64,000 nucleotides of DNA from Methylocystis sp. IM3 (GTDB taxonomy: Bacteria > Pseudomonadota > Alphaproteobacteria > Rhizobiales > Beijerinckiaceae), in contig NZ_JBBPBZ010000004.1 of the NCBI RefSeq assembly GCF_038070105.1, positions 1 to 64,000 on the forward strand. The letters run 5' to 3'. Shown here in pieces: positions 43,373 through 52,174 of this stretch. The notes under the pieces are model-generated. The model was not told the origin of the DNA, ran no database searches, and worked only from the letters and a program-made list of their open reading frames with translations. A program made the translations under genes and the position numbers. Within the stretch, counting starts at the first letter, position 1. Each line of letters begins with the position of its first letter.

Positions 43373-44751
43373 GCGGCAAGTCTTTGCGTCTGCGCCTCTT
43401 GGTCGCGGCCGCGATATCCTTGATTATCGCCCTGCTTCTTGCTGGCGTTGGGCTTGTTGACGTGTTTGAACGTTATGTCGTTCGCCGCATCGGAGCAGAA
43501 CTCGACACCTACGTTCGCCAACTCGCCGCGAATGTTTCTTTATCTTCGGATGGCGCGCTTAAGATTAATGGGAGGTTGGCGGATCCCCGCTTCGAGGCGC
43601 CATTAAGCGGTCTTTACTGGCAAGTGAGCGACGACGCCACGGGCGCTAAATCGCGGTCGCGCTCATTGTGGGACCACGCCATCGAACTCCCCGATGATCC
43701 GCTGAAGCCGGGCGCGGTTCACCGGCATGATTTGCCCGGGCCGAATGGCGAAACTCTTTTCGTCAGCGAGCGCGGCGTTATCTTTACCGTTGGCGAGGAG
43801 AAGCATCTTTTAAGGATCATCGCCGGCATAGATCGCAAGGAGATTATCGAGGCGCGACGCGAATTTGCCGGCGACGTCGCCCAGTCTCTGGCAATTCTGG
43901 CCGCGGTTCTCCTGGCGGCTGCATGGGGACAGATTGCGGTCGGCCTGAGACCTCTCGAAGCCGTCCGCCGTAGCGTCAACGCCGTTCGCTCCGGGGAACA
44001 AAAGTCGATTCGAGTCGATGGCCCAGAGGAGATCATGCCCCTCGTCGGCGAGGTCAATTCGCTGCTTGAAGCAAAGGCGAAGACCATCGAAGCCGCCAAG
44101 GCGCGCGCGGCCAACTTGGCGCATGCGCTCAAAACGCCGCTAACGGTGCTGGCGACGGATGCGGAACGTCTGGCCCGAAAGGGCGAGACAGAAATCGCAA
44201 GCGAACTTCATGATCTTGCCTTTGGCATGCGTCGCCAGATTGACCGTGAGCTTTCCAGGGCGCGTTTGCAATCGGCCGCGGCGACGGCCAGACAGTCGAC
44301 CGGGGTGCGCGAGGTAATTGAGGGCGTCATCAGGACGCTGTCCCGCAGCCCCAAAGGGGCGACGGTATCTTGGAGAATCGAGCTCCCGAGCACTGCAAGA
44401 ACCAGCGTCTCGGAGGAAGACGGGACCGAATTATTCGGCGCGCTCTTGGACAACGCCCTCAAATGGTCACGGTCCGAAATCCGCGTCGCCGAACTGGATG
44501 GAGACAGCCTCTGCATCCTTATCGAAGACGACGGCCCAGGCGTTTCAGCAGACCAACTGGCCAGACTTGGCCGGAGAGGCGTAAGGCTGGACGAAACCAT
44601 CGAAGGTTCGGGACTCGGTCTCGCGATCGCTGCCGACATTCTCGAGGCCTACGGTGGCGAGATAAGGTTTGGAATGCGCGAGCCGCACGGGCTGCAAGTG
44701 GTTGTCGCCTTGCCAGCTGCCCGTCGCCGAGATTTGCATGCGCCCAAATGA
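43369..44751 (+). CDS. Sensor histidine kinase
   Basis: The 460-residue kinase has two membrane helices (about residues 10-35 and 170-190) enclosing a periplasmic domain, a HAMP-like region, a PhoQ-type H-box (ANLAHALKTPLTVLATDAER) and a full ATP-binding domain (LLDNALKWSRSEIRV, IEDDGPGVS, GSGLGLAIAADILEAYGGEI). All catalytic motifs are intact. It partners the preceding response regulator; a metal or envelope signal is likely from the context. Confidence 0.95.
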   Translation: MSGKSLRLRLLVAAAISLIIALLLAGVGLVDVFERYVVRRIGAELDTYVRQLAANVSLSSDGALKINGRLADPRFEAPLSGLYWQVSDDATGAKSRSRSLWDHAIELPDDPLKPGAVHRHDLPGPNGETLFVSERGVIFTVGEEKHLLRIIAGIDRKEIIEARREFAGDVAQSLAILAAVLLAAAWGQIAVGLRPLEAVRRSVNAVRSGEQKSIRVDGPEEIMPLVGEVNSLLEAKAKTIEAAKARAANLAHALKTPLTVLATDAERLARKGETEIASELHDLAFGMRRQIDRELSRARLQSAAATARQSTGVREVIEGVIRTLSRSPKGATVSWRIELPSTARTSVSEEDGTELFGALLDNALKWSRSEIRVAELDGDSLCILIEDDGPGVSADQLARLGRRGVRLDETIEGSGLGLAIAADILEAYGGEIRFGMREPHGLQVVVALPAARRRDLHAPK

Positions 44752-44875
44752 CGACAATTGGACGCAGCGGCTTGCGATTGCCCAGCGACCCGGCTGAGGG
44801 CAGAGAGAAGACAGGGATATTCCAATGGGATATCCCTCGATTTGAGGGCGCCAGCACCGATGGACAGGATCGTTG

Positions 44876-45035
44876 CGGGGGGAAGCGGCGCTCGAGGCGG
44901 CGACGGAACGCTTCCGTCCCATTGTGATGACGACCCTGTCGGCGATCTTTGGAGCTTTGCCGTTGGCGCTGGCGACGGGAATAGGCGCCGAGATGCGCCG
45001 ACCTCTCGGCATTGCAATCGTTGGCGGCTTAGTGC
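44876..45035 (+). pseudogene. RND pump C-terminal fragment
   Basis: The frame [20 protein letters not shown], then [20 protein letters not shown] and [11 protein letters not shown] is the region of transmembrane helix 11 of AcrB/MdtB-type RND transporters. About 55 codons remain and the final helix is missing. It is unrelated to the nine-codon czcA start at 40.9 kb in orientation, so it belongs to another, deleted pump. Confidence 0.75.
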
Positions 45036-45067
45036 CGCGTTTCATTGGCGCATCGCGGCTCCTCTCG

Positions 45068-45766
45068 TCACTCCTCCCAATCCGTCTCAGTGAGTGCGTC
45101 ATCGTCCCAAGCGCTGGGCGTCTCGAACAGCCCGAGGGCATCGTCGAGGACGCCCTCGATCTCGTCATCGCTTTCGCTCCCGACGGCGCGAGCGGCGCCC
45201 AGCGCGTCGAGATCGGGCAGATCGCGCAGGCTGCCGAGCGCGAAGACTTCGAGGAAACGGGCGGTCGTCACCCAGGCGATCGGCGCCCCGGGCTGAGGAG
45301 CGCGCGGGCCGGGCGCGATGACGCCGAGGCTCTTCAACCGGCCGAGAATGTCGCGGCTGATGTCGTGGCCAGCGAGACGCGAGAGTTCGGCGCGGGTGAC
45401 CGGCTGCTGATAAGCGATGGCCGAGAGCGCCAGCATTTCCAGTTTGGTGAAAGACGGCGGCCCCGCATCCTTGGTCCCGGCCAGGGCCCGCAAGGTTTCG
45501 GCGTGGCGGGGTCGCGTTCGAAATTGCCAGCCGCCCGCGACGAAGATGATCTCGTAAGGCCGTGCTTTCAGCTCTTCATTGATATCGCCGATGAGCGCGT
45601 CGAGCCGGCACGCGTCGCCGATAAGTCCAGCGAGCGTCTCGCGGGAAACCGGCTTCGCCGACGCGAAGATCGCCGCCTCGGCGCGCAGCATCCACTCGCG
45701 CCAGCGCATCCCCTCCGGCAGGTCGGAGAGATCGCGATCAAGACGGGCGGCGTTGGCGCGGCTCAT
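45068..45766 (-). CDS. scpB: ScpB-like segregation/condensation protein
   Basis: The 232-residue protein has the paired winged helices of ScpB ([72 protein letters not shown]), which bridges SMC heads through ScpA kleisin in chromosome condensation. No scpA or smc is present, so this is a plasmid-borne variant. Its ATG overlaps the DUF1403 stop (ATGA), and the two are known to pair on rhizobial plasmids. The acidic C-terminus is longer than in chromosomal ScpB. Confidence 0.88.
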   Translation of the reverse strand: MSRANAARLDRDLSDLPEGMRWREWMLRAEAAIFASAKPVSRETLAGLIGDACRLDALIGDINEELKARPYEIIFVAGGWQFRTRPRHAETLRALAGTKDAGPPSFTKLEMLALSAIAYQQPVTRAELSRLAGHDISRDILGRLKSLGVIAPGPRAPQPGAPIAWVTTARFLEVFALGSLRDLPDLDALGAARAVGSESDDEIEGVLDDALGLFETPSAWDDDALTETDWEE

Positions 45767-46785
45767 AGACCATAGATCCTGAAGGTGTCGCGCCCGCTGA
45801 GCTCGCGCGCGGCACCGAGCGCGACGAGGCGGTCGAACAGCCGCCGCGCGGCGCGATCCGACATTCTTACGCGGGCCACTGCGGCGGAAGGGGTGACGCC
45901 GTCATCCGCGAGGAGGAGATCGACGACGCGACGCGCGCCCTTCGCGCGCAAGACCGGCGCTACGGAAAGAAGCCTTTGCGCTCGCCGGGACAGGTCGACG
46001 GCGAGCGCATGCGCCTCGACGACCGCGAGGCCGTAAGCGCGCGCGACGGAGGCGGGCCAGTCGTCGTCCGTCGGTCGCGGACGGTGACCCCTCTCCCCTG
46101 CCCCACGCCGAAGCGACGGCTGCAGGATCGCAACGGCGAAGAGCGGAACTGGCCGCGTCCAGTCGAGACGGCGCGCTAACGCAAAATCGGCGACGACGAA
46201 GGCGAAAACTTCCGCGTCTATGGAGGGCGGACAGAGTTTCATCGCCGCGGCGCTAGCCCGTGCCGCCGCAGTGAGCGGATCGGGCGCCGAGGTCGCCACT
46301 TCCGCGAGCGCGCCGGCGTCGATCGCCTCATTTAGTCCAAGAAGCCCCGCCGTGCGCGAGGTCGCCGCATCGAGTCGCGCCGGCAGCGATGCATAGAGTC
46401 GAAACAGCCGGTGCAGTCGCCCAACAGGGCTGGTCTCGCCGCCGCCGGCAAGATGTTCGGCGTCGCGCAAGGCGGCCGCGTCCTCGCGCAGCCCGCAAAG
46501 CGCCGCGCAGGAATCGGCGGCGCGCAGCGCAAGGCGCTGGCGCAGGCAACCGGCATAGACCGGCTCGCCCCCGTCGGCGCCGCGCAGAATCTGGTCGAAC
46601 AGCGCCAGGCCGGCGGCGGCGGAAAAGGCCGCGCCCGGATCGGGACCCTGGGTTCGTGCCCAGCGCGGAAGGGGTCGAATGTCAAAGGCTTGCGTTGCTT
46701 GCTCCGCCCCGGTGCGGCGCGCGCGCGGCGGCCGCTTTGCGGCGGGAACGGGCGTGGACGCGGAGGTCGAATCAAGTGCGTGCAT
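45763..46785 (-). CDS. DUF1403 family protein
   Basis: The 340-residue protein starts at ATG 46785 ([20 protein letters not shown]); the longer upstream frame lacks a good start. The body is helical and Ala/Leu/Arg-rich ([25 protein letters not shown]-like internal segments) and the last about 80 residues resemble a winged helix ([40 protein letters not shown]). The function is unknown. It overlaps scpB and follows a 13-bp inverted repeat at 46861-46893, suggesting a plasmid maintenance or recombination role. Confidence 0.8.
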   Translation of the reverse strand: MHALDSTSASTPVPAAKRPPRARRTGAEQATQAFDIRPLPRWARTQGPDPGAAFSAAAGLALFDQILRGADGGEPVYAGCLRQRLALRAADSCAALCGLREDAAALRDAEHLAGGGETSPVGRLHRLFRLYASLPARLDAATSRTAGLLGLNEAIDAGALAEVATSAPDPLTAAARASAAAMKLCPPSIDAEVFAFVVADFALARRLDWTRPVPLFAVAILQPSLRRGAGERGHRPRPTDDDWPASVARAYGLAVVEAHALAVDLSRRAQRLLSVAPVLRAKGARRVVDLLLADDGVTPSAAVARVRMSDRAARRLFDRLVALGAARELSGRDTFRIYGL

Positions 46786-46860
46786 GCAAAGAATCCTACC
46801 GGACAGCGGCGCTTTGTCACGCAATTTCCGGCCCAATCCGCCGGGCTTGTCTTGTGGTTT

Positions 46861-46893
46861 CTATGTCCGATAATCTGCGCTTATCGGACATAG
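46861..46893. repeat. LoxP-like palindrome (13-bp arms, 7-bp core)
   Basis: CTATGTCCGATAA (46861-46873) and its exact complement TTATCGGACATAG (46881-46893) are separated by TCTGCGC. The size of arms and core is that of a tyrosine-recombinase crossover site (loxP and FRT have 13-bp arms with 8-bp cores). It lies 75 bp upstream of DUF1403-scpB and could equally be their operator. Confidence 0.6.
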
Positions 46894-47320
46894 CGGCAAA
46901 CCCCTGCTCTACGGGGCCGGACAGCGGCTTTTGGGCCGCCCGCAGCGCGCCCAGGCGTCGGATTTTTGGCGCCTGAGAGCGCGCCAGGCCGCCAAACACG
47001 ATCTCTTGGGCGGCGACAACGAGGACGACATCGCCAAAGGCGACGAGGAGGACCGAAAGGCGCGCGGTGCGTCGAGCGGATGGGCGTCGGAGTTTGGCGC
47101 GAAAAAATTCGGAACCGCGTCGCGCTGTGGAGGCGACCACGACGGGCTGTGGCGATGAATGAAGGGGGCGCCGAGCGAAAGCCGGGCGCCCGGCGCGCCC
47201 AGGCGGCATGAAAAAACCCGCCGGAGACGGGCCTTGTCGGTCGGGGAGCGCGGCGTTGTCGGTGAGACGTGATGCCGGCCCGCCCGGATTGGGGCGGCTG
47301 GCGACGCGCCCCCTGGCGTG
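46894..47320. other. Stretch without a convincing gene
   Basis: Several overlapping frames exist on the plus strand, but all are Arg/Gly/Ala-rich, as expected from GC-rich non-coding DNA, and none resembles a family. On the minus strand GCCCGTCTCCGGCGGG (47232-47217) can fold into a 7-bp stem followed by six T (47216-47211), a good Rho-independent terminator with no obvious gene before it. Confidence 0.45.
47211..47232 (-). terminator. Rho-independent terminator, minus strand
   Basis: The stem GCCCGTC/GGCGGGT with a three-base loop is followed by a run of T. No minus-strand gene is recognised upstream of it, so it may protect the scpB-DUF1403 promoter region from read-through. Confidence 0.4.
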
Positions 47321-47334
47321 CTATGCTAGTATAG
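47321..47334. promoter_or_regulatory. Palindromic operator of the toxin-antitoxin locus
   Basis: CTATGCTAGTATAG is a 14-bp palindrome with one mismatched pair. It lies five bases upstream of the antitoxin ATG and overlaps a likely -10 element. This position is normal for autoregulated FitAB/VapBC operons. Confidence 0.55.
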
Positions 47335-47338
47335 AACG

Positions 47339-48033
47339 ATGCCCGTCAATCTCTCCATCAAGAACGCGCCGGACGACGTCGTCGAGCGGCTCCGCCGGCG
47401 CGCCGAGCGGCATCACCGCTCGCTCCAGGGCGAGCTGCTCGCCATCAGTGAGGACGCCGCGCGTCCGGAAACTGAGGCCCCGGGGGCGCCAACGGCCGCC
47501 GACCAGCAGGCCCCCTGCCCCGGCCGACCAAGCCTCGTCGACGACTTGCTCGCGGGTCCGGCCTGGGATGACGAATTGGCGGAGGCGGTCATGGCGCGCG
47601 CGCGAGCCGAGCCGCGGCGCGATTTTCTGATGTACCTCGTCGACACCAATGTCGTCTCCGAAGCCCGGCGCGGGTCGGCGCAGGCGCTTGCATGGCTACG
47701 AGCAGTCGAGCCGGGCGGCATTTATCTCAGCGCCCTCACCCTCGGCGAGGTCATGCGCGGCATTGCGCTCAAGCAGAAATTTGATCCCGTCGCCGACGTC
47801 TCACCGAGTGGCTGCGAAAGTTGCGCCACGACCATGGCGACCGCATTCTGCCAGTCACCGACCAGATCGCCGTTGAATGGGGGCGCGTCGCCGCCATTCG
47901 TCCCCGCGGAGACATTGACGGCCTGATCGCCGCGACCGCGATCGTTCACGACCTCATTCTTGTCACCCGCAACGTCAGAGATTTCGACGACACCGGGGTT
48001 TGGCGGCCAATCCCCGGGGAGACGCAGCCGTAA
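47339..48033 (+). pseudogene. FitA-type antitoxin joined to a frameshifted VapC/FitB toxin
   Basis: Residues 1-30 (MPVNLSIKNAPDDVVERLRR) form a ribbon-helix-helix antitoxin. The toxin begins at ATG 47630 (MYLVDTNVVSEARRGSAQAL), the PIN domain with Asp-4 region and ALTLGEVMRGIALKQ. Instead of the usual TGATG overlap, the sequence is GATTTTCTGATG, which puts antitoxin and toxin in one frame. A second shift at about 47800 moves the rest of the toxin (WGRVAAIRPRGDIDGLIAAT, ILVTRNVRDFDDTGV) into another frame. The catalytic acidic residues are therefore split between frames and the toxin is probably dead. Confidence 0.8.
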
Positions 48034-48059
48034 GGCCGATCCGGATCGGAGAGAGATTT

Positions 48060-48240
48060 ATCGATGACCTAGCCGGAAAGGTGGTGCGGGGCGCCGTCCG
48101 GTTTCGGCTGATTCTCGCGCTGCTCCTATTTCTGCCCGGGCGCCTCGACTGGCCGCGAGGCTGGGCCTTCTGCGCGGCTGTTCTTTGCCGAGCGACTCGG
48201 CCCTCCCCTCTCTTTGCTGAAGAGCGATCGCGCTTTGCCC
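48060..48240 (+). pseudogene. Possible methyltransferase-family membrane fragment
   Basis: The frame AGKVVRGAVRFRLILALLLF, then LPGRLDWPRGWAFCAAVL resembles the first two membrane helices of isoprenylcysteine-methyltransferase-like proteins. It then degenerates into Arg/Pro-rich sequence. The match is short and the call is tentative. Confidence 0.3.
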
Positions 48241-48778
48241 GCCCGGCGACTGGAGGCCGGTCCAAGCTCCGAAACGAAGCCCGCTCAAAAGCGGATCGCC
48301 TGGGGTTCGCGCCGCCGCCCTGGCGACTGCGATCGTATTCGGCCTGATCTTCTCCCGTGGCGGTCGCCGCGGGCTTCGCCTTGGGGATGAACGCGGCTCG
48401 GCCGGATTTGGTCATAGCCCCTTCCCCTGAATCGCCGCAAAAATGGGCGGTGCCAGGTCCGAACGGCTCAAGGACAAGGACGTCGAGCCGCTCGTTGGGC
48501 GGACAGCGCTCGCCGCAGGTGGGCGCGGGGGCCTGTCGGAGGAAGTGTGTCAGCGGACTTTTTTTGGGGGGCGCAGCCTGCGCGCGGGCTGGCAAGCTCC
48601 GCCCAGATCGACACGGGTTTTGCAGAGAAGCACCTCGGCCACGCCAGGGCCCAGATCCCCCCAGATATCAGAGGATGCGCGATAGGTTCCGGGTCAATAT
48701 GACCAAAGCGACTCAGCTTTAGCCCCTCTGCGCGATGCGGTAGTGTCCGTTGTAATGAAATGCGAGAGGGGGACCTAA
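48241..48778. other. Stretch without a convincing gene
   Basis: All frames are short or of Arg/Pro/Gly-rich random composition. No repeats or RNA genes are seen. GCGAGAGGGGG at 48763-48773 is the ribosome-binding site of the next gene. Confidence 0.4.
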
Positions 48779-49624
48779 TTGCGGACGCGAGTTGAGGCGC
48801 AGCTGGATCTCTTTAGCGGCGGAGGAATTGCCTCGGTGCAGGCGTCGAAGACAGGCACGGCTCCGACCGTCGTTAATCCCGCCGCGCTGAGCGACAATGA
48901 AATCCTGACGGGGATTCCGGACGCGGGCATCCCACTTGTGTTTGCGTTGATCGACGAGGCCGGGCGCCGAAAATTGCAGGATGCGGTCCCCGTCCTCGAC
49001 AGGGTTTGCCGTCTTTTCACGGGGTTCGGGATCGAACGTGAGGTCCCGGAGCAGGCGGCATCGCTTCGCGCGCTCGCCTCCGTCGGCGGGCGTGAAGCTC
49101 AATTAGTCATGTCTCGATTGCTGGCCGACGGCGTCATTCAGGGGCCAACGCTGAGAATCGGGGCCCGCGCCTCGGCGGCCCTCAAATGCCGGCTGCCGGC
49201 GGAAACCGTCTTGTCCTTCCTGAGCTGCTCCGATCCAGAAATGCGGGCGACGGCCTGTGACCTGACGATTCCTCGAGCCGACATATTCGCCGTCCTGGTC
49301 GGTTTGCTGGCCGACCCCGACAGGAATGTGCGATCGTCCGCCGCATGCGCTCTTGGGCGCCACGGAAGACATGAAGCCCGAGATGTCCTGAAAAATCTGC
49401 TCCGCAGGGCGCCGACGCCTACCGTCGTCGAAGCGATCGCCCCGGTTGCCGATGAGGAATGTATCGTTCTTCTGGGCAGGCTCGCGAGAACCGGTGGGGG
49501 CCTGGCGAAGGCGGCGTTGGATGCGTTATCCGGCATCGACGATCCATTGGCGCTCAAGATTTCCGACGAACTTACCGAGCAAGAGGCTTGGACAGAGCAT
49601 TATGACGCAAGAGGCTCTCTATGA
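48779..49624 (+). CDS. HEAT-repeat protein
   Basis: The 281-residue protein starts at TTG 48779, directly after a stop and seven bases behind GAGGGGG; no ATG serves better. It consists of HEAT-like helical repeats of about 30-35 residues (DAVPVLDRVCRLFTGFGIER, ILTGIPDAGIPLVFALIDEA, DPDRNVRSSAACALGRHGRH, SCSDPEMRATACDLTIPRAD, ALDALSGIDDPLALKISDEL). Such solenoids bind proteins; the function is unknown. It stands alone with no recognisable partner. Confidence 0.7.
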   Translation: MRTRVEAQLDLFSGGGIASVQASKTGTAPTVVNPAALSDNEILTGIPDAGIPLVFALIDEAGRRKLQDAVPVLDRVCRLFTGFGIEREVPEQAASLRALASVGGREAQLVMSRLLADGVIQGPTLRIGARASAALKCRLPAETVLSFLSCSDPEMRATACDLTIPRADIFAVLVGLLADPDRNVRSSAACALGRHGRHEARDVLKNLLRRAPTPTVVEAIAPVADEECIVLLGRLARTGGGLAKAALDALSGIDDPLALKISDELTEQEAWTEHYDARGSL

Positions 49625-50099
49625 TCGCGATTGCTATGCCCGGGCCAATAAGCAGGCGGCGTTGCTGCGGGCAGGCAAGATCGGGACGCGCGTCGAAGGC
49701 AGAGAGGGCCGCTGCGCCGCCAGCGAGGGCGAGCGTCTGCGTTTCGTCGAGAAGAATGAGCGACGCAGAGCCGAAACGGCCGCGCACCTCTCGCCCATTC
49801 GCCGTTGAGCAAGGGATCAAGGGCATCATGGGCGTGAAAACTAATCCGGGAAGGCCACCCCCCTGCCCGCCGCGGGCTGGAGGACGGGCCCTGAGCCGCA
49901 TGCGCGGCGTAGGGTTCGCTAGGCTCCGACCCGTTTTAGAATCGCGCCCGGCCGCGGACCGCCGTCTGGAAAGCGGCCGGCTGCAGCGGCGCGCAGGCCT
50001 TTGCGCCTGAAGAATATTCGGCACCGCTTCGGAATGCTAGGCTTCCGAGCTGACGCCCTGGGGCGGGCCGGGATGGGGCATTCTTTGCCGCGGCTGATA
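49625..50099. other. Stretch without a convincing gene
   Basis: Frames on both strands overlap extensively and have Arg/Pro/Gly-rich composition without family resemblance. Nothing else is seen. Confidence 0.4.
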
Positions 50100-50306
50100 G
50101 CCTCTCAACCTTCCCCCTGTTTTGGCGCGACATATCCGTGCCTGGCCTTTTTTGTGCCTGGCTAAGGAGGCCGGCGCTGGCGGCGCGCGGATCGCCGAAC
50201 CATCGCGCCTTGCGCTGCCCGCGGGCGCCGATGCGGCCCGTTCCCTCTTCAGAACGACGCCGCTGAAGAGGTCGGGGAGGATCTCGAGCCTATAGAAGCG
50301 GCGCAT
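50100..50306 (-). pseudogene. WGR-domain protein, frameshifted fragment
   Basis: MRRFYRLEILPDLFSGVVLK begins a WGR domain, a small nucleic-acid-associated module. Loss of one G in GAACGGGCCGC shifts the frame; restoring it gives RIGARGQRKARWFGD in place of the Trp-Gly-Arg segment of the family. The rest (KKGQARICRA and following) is scrambled. A decayed short gene. Confidence 0.7.
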
Positions 50307-50382
50307 GGTGCGGGCCGGATCGATGCGAAGAAGGAGGATTTAAAAAACGCCAATCATCCAGAGATCTGCGGGGCGTATCCAA

Positions 50383-50446
50383 AGTTGCACGCGCGCAACT
50401 CGGTGCCAAGGCGTGGTTGGGCATACTAAGTTGCACGCGTGCAACT
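50383..50446. repeat. Two parS-like palindromes
   Basis: AGTTGCACGCGCGCAACT (50383-50400, one mismatched pair) and AGTTGCACGCGTGCAACT (50429-50446, perfect) both fit GTTNNNNGCNNNNAAC, the general form of parS sites of repABC plasmids bound by RepB. Their starts are 46 bp apart. repB lies 5.3 kb away with insertion-sequence debris between. LacI-family operators can look similar, but no such regulator is nearby. Confidence 0.55.
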
Positions 50447-50479
50447 CAGGGGTGGCGGGGCTTCAAAAGCCGTTAGGCG

Positions 50480-51245
50480 TTATCCCAATAGAACATCGAG
50501 CTCTAGGCTTACGTATCGGCGCAAGCGCTTTGTTTCGCCGGGCATCCAAACGCCGTCCGCCGGCCGGATCCTTGCTCGCCCGGATACTCGCGGGTCGTGC
50601 TGCACGGGGGTGCGCGCCCAATGTAGATGCCGTTGCGGAGACGCGTGCGCCGCCAGGCGGATCAGCACGATCTTGCTTTGTCGAGATCGCTTCGTGATCC
50701 GCGCGACGCCCGACGGACAGCGCGGCGCGGGATAATCTCTACGTTGCAGCGCGTCCTGAACTTGGCGAGGACAATCCTTCCGACACCCGGCTAGGATCGC
50801 AGGATCGTCACGTCGCGCTGCTCCTCTTTCTGCCCCTCGGCGTTCCCGGGTCATTCGGTCAGACGATCGATCTTGCTATTGGCCTCGCTGATCTGGCGGT
50901 TGATCAGGGCGAGGCGGCGAGCGACGGCTTCGAGGTGGCCGGTTGTGGCACTCACTGTTGCAGCGGCGACGGGGGTAGACGGCGCCTTGAGCCGTAAACT
51001 TGGAAGCCCCGCTCCATCAAGCTTTCCGCGACGGGGGCGATGCGGAACCTCGATGGTGACCTATCACGGCCTCGAGCGCCGCGCCGGTGGGTTTGAGAAT
51101 CCAGTCGGCGATCTCCTTACCTTCGCGGTCATGGGCGAAGGCGCATTCGCCGATCTTGGAGCCTTTGGCGCCCGACGCGCGAAGTGGTGCGTCTGCGTGG
51201 TCCAATCGACCTTGCGAGCCGCTATTATTATCATCAATGTCTAAG
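50480..51245 (-). pseudogene. IS110-family transposase, decayed
   Basis: Three pieces in order on the minus strand fit IS110: the N-terminal RNaseH-like part (LDIDDNNSGSQGRLDHADAP, IGECAFAHDREGKEIADWIL), a linker helix (HLEAVARRLALINRQISEAN) and the C-terminal helix-hairpin-helix part (ALQRRDYPAPRCPSGVARIT, IRLAAHASPQ, WARTPVQHDP). The pieces lie in different frames, and the central catalytic segment is missing. Confidence 0.75.
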
Positions 51246-51439
51246 CCCCCCTCGTCACGGAGCCGCCGCGATGTCAGCCTTTCGCTGTAATTGCGCTCGA
51301 AGGCGCGGACTCCCGACGGGGCATCTATCGCGGCTGCCCGCCAGGGCACAGATCCCCCCAGGTGTTCAGGACACAGGGGGCGATTGGTCCCGCGCGCCGC
51401 GCCGCGTGGCGCCTCCAACCGTGCGCTACTCATCGTGAA

Positions 51440-51741
51440 CCCTAGAAAGGGTACAGGGGGGCTTTGCTCGCGCGTAAGGACGCCTATTGATCATGGCATA
51501 TTAGTTGTCGGCGTCTTGGGTCAAATCGCGAAAAACCCCGACCCCAAACGCCGGTTCTGGCCCATCGGCTGAAGCGCAGATGCACGACGCGCAAACCGCC
51601 GAAGCGCTCCGGCAGATCGCCGCCCGGGGGATGCCGGCGCGATACCGGTACAGCACCCCTCAACAAAAAAGCCGGCTGTCCTTTGCGGTCAGGCCTACGG
51701 TGTCTTCGCGCCCTGGGAAGCAAATCTGATGCAGCTTCCAT
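51440..51741 (-). pseudogene. IS5-family transposase N-terminal fragment
   Basis: The minus-strand frame GDLPERFGGLRVVHLRFSRW, then ARTGVWGRGF is the typical IS5 N-terminal domain, preceded by a frameshifted LLPRARRH and FLLRGAVPVSRRHPP. A further shift at about 51510 gives DADN and YAMINRRP in place of the first catalytic Asp region. Truncated and inactive. Confidence 0.75.
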
Positions 51742-52174
51742 CGATCATCGCGCAGAGCATGACAACGCGCAATAGGTCGGCCCGTCCGGCCGACCGCCTA
51801 TGAATCACGCATCCTGGGAATCTGGAGGGTTATGTGAGGTCCGCGGCACGATGTTTGGCTTGTCCCGGAGCGGACCTCACATAAGCCGGATTGAACGAAG
51901 GCGCGGGTCGTTAGTCACTATGGGGAAAGCGCGTCTCGTCGTCGTTTGGCACAGGGCCGCGGCGGGCGCCGGCGCTTGTGGCGGGGGACGAGAACTCGGC
52001 GAGTGGGCGGGAAGCGATCGAGCAGGCCGGAGTTCGTGGCCGTCTGTCGCGGTATTGGCGTCATGTGGATGAAGATTTTCGCGCTCGCGGCGCGAGGCGG
52101 CGTCCCGTCGGCGTGTCGTACGACGAGCGAAACTGGGAGTTGCGCAGGGTTCCAAGCGGAGATGATGGCCGGGC
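51742..52174. other. Left end region of the IS91-type element
   Basis: No gene is seen. It contains the 15-bp inverted repeat at 51830-51884, then about 290 bp of GC-rich sequence between this hairpin and the transposase stop, as is usual for IS91-type rolling-circle elements. Confidence 0.45.
51830..51884. repeat. Terminal hairpin of the IS91-type element
   Basis: TTATGTGAGGTCCGC (51830-51844) and its exact complement (51870-51884) flank a 25-base loop. A related GTTATATGAGGATC occurs at the far side near 54342, suggesting that both mark the element ends. Such hairpins serve as origin or terminus in rolling-circle transposition. Confidence 0.55.

Noticed and set aside
44873..45775. A 300-codon plus-strand frame
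   Set aside because: Only its first about 55 codons are an RND pump remnant. The rest is antisense to scpB.
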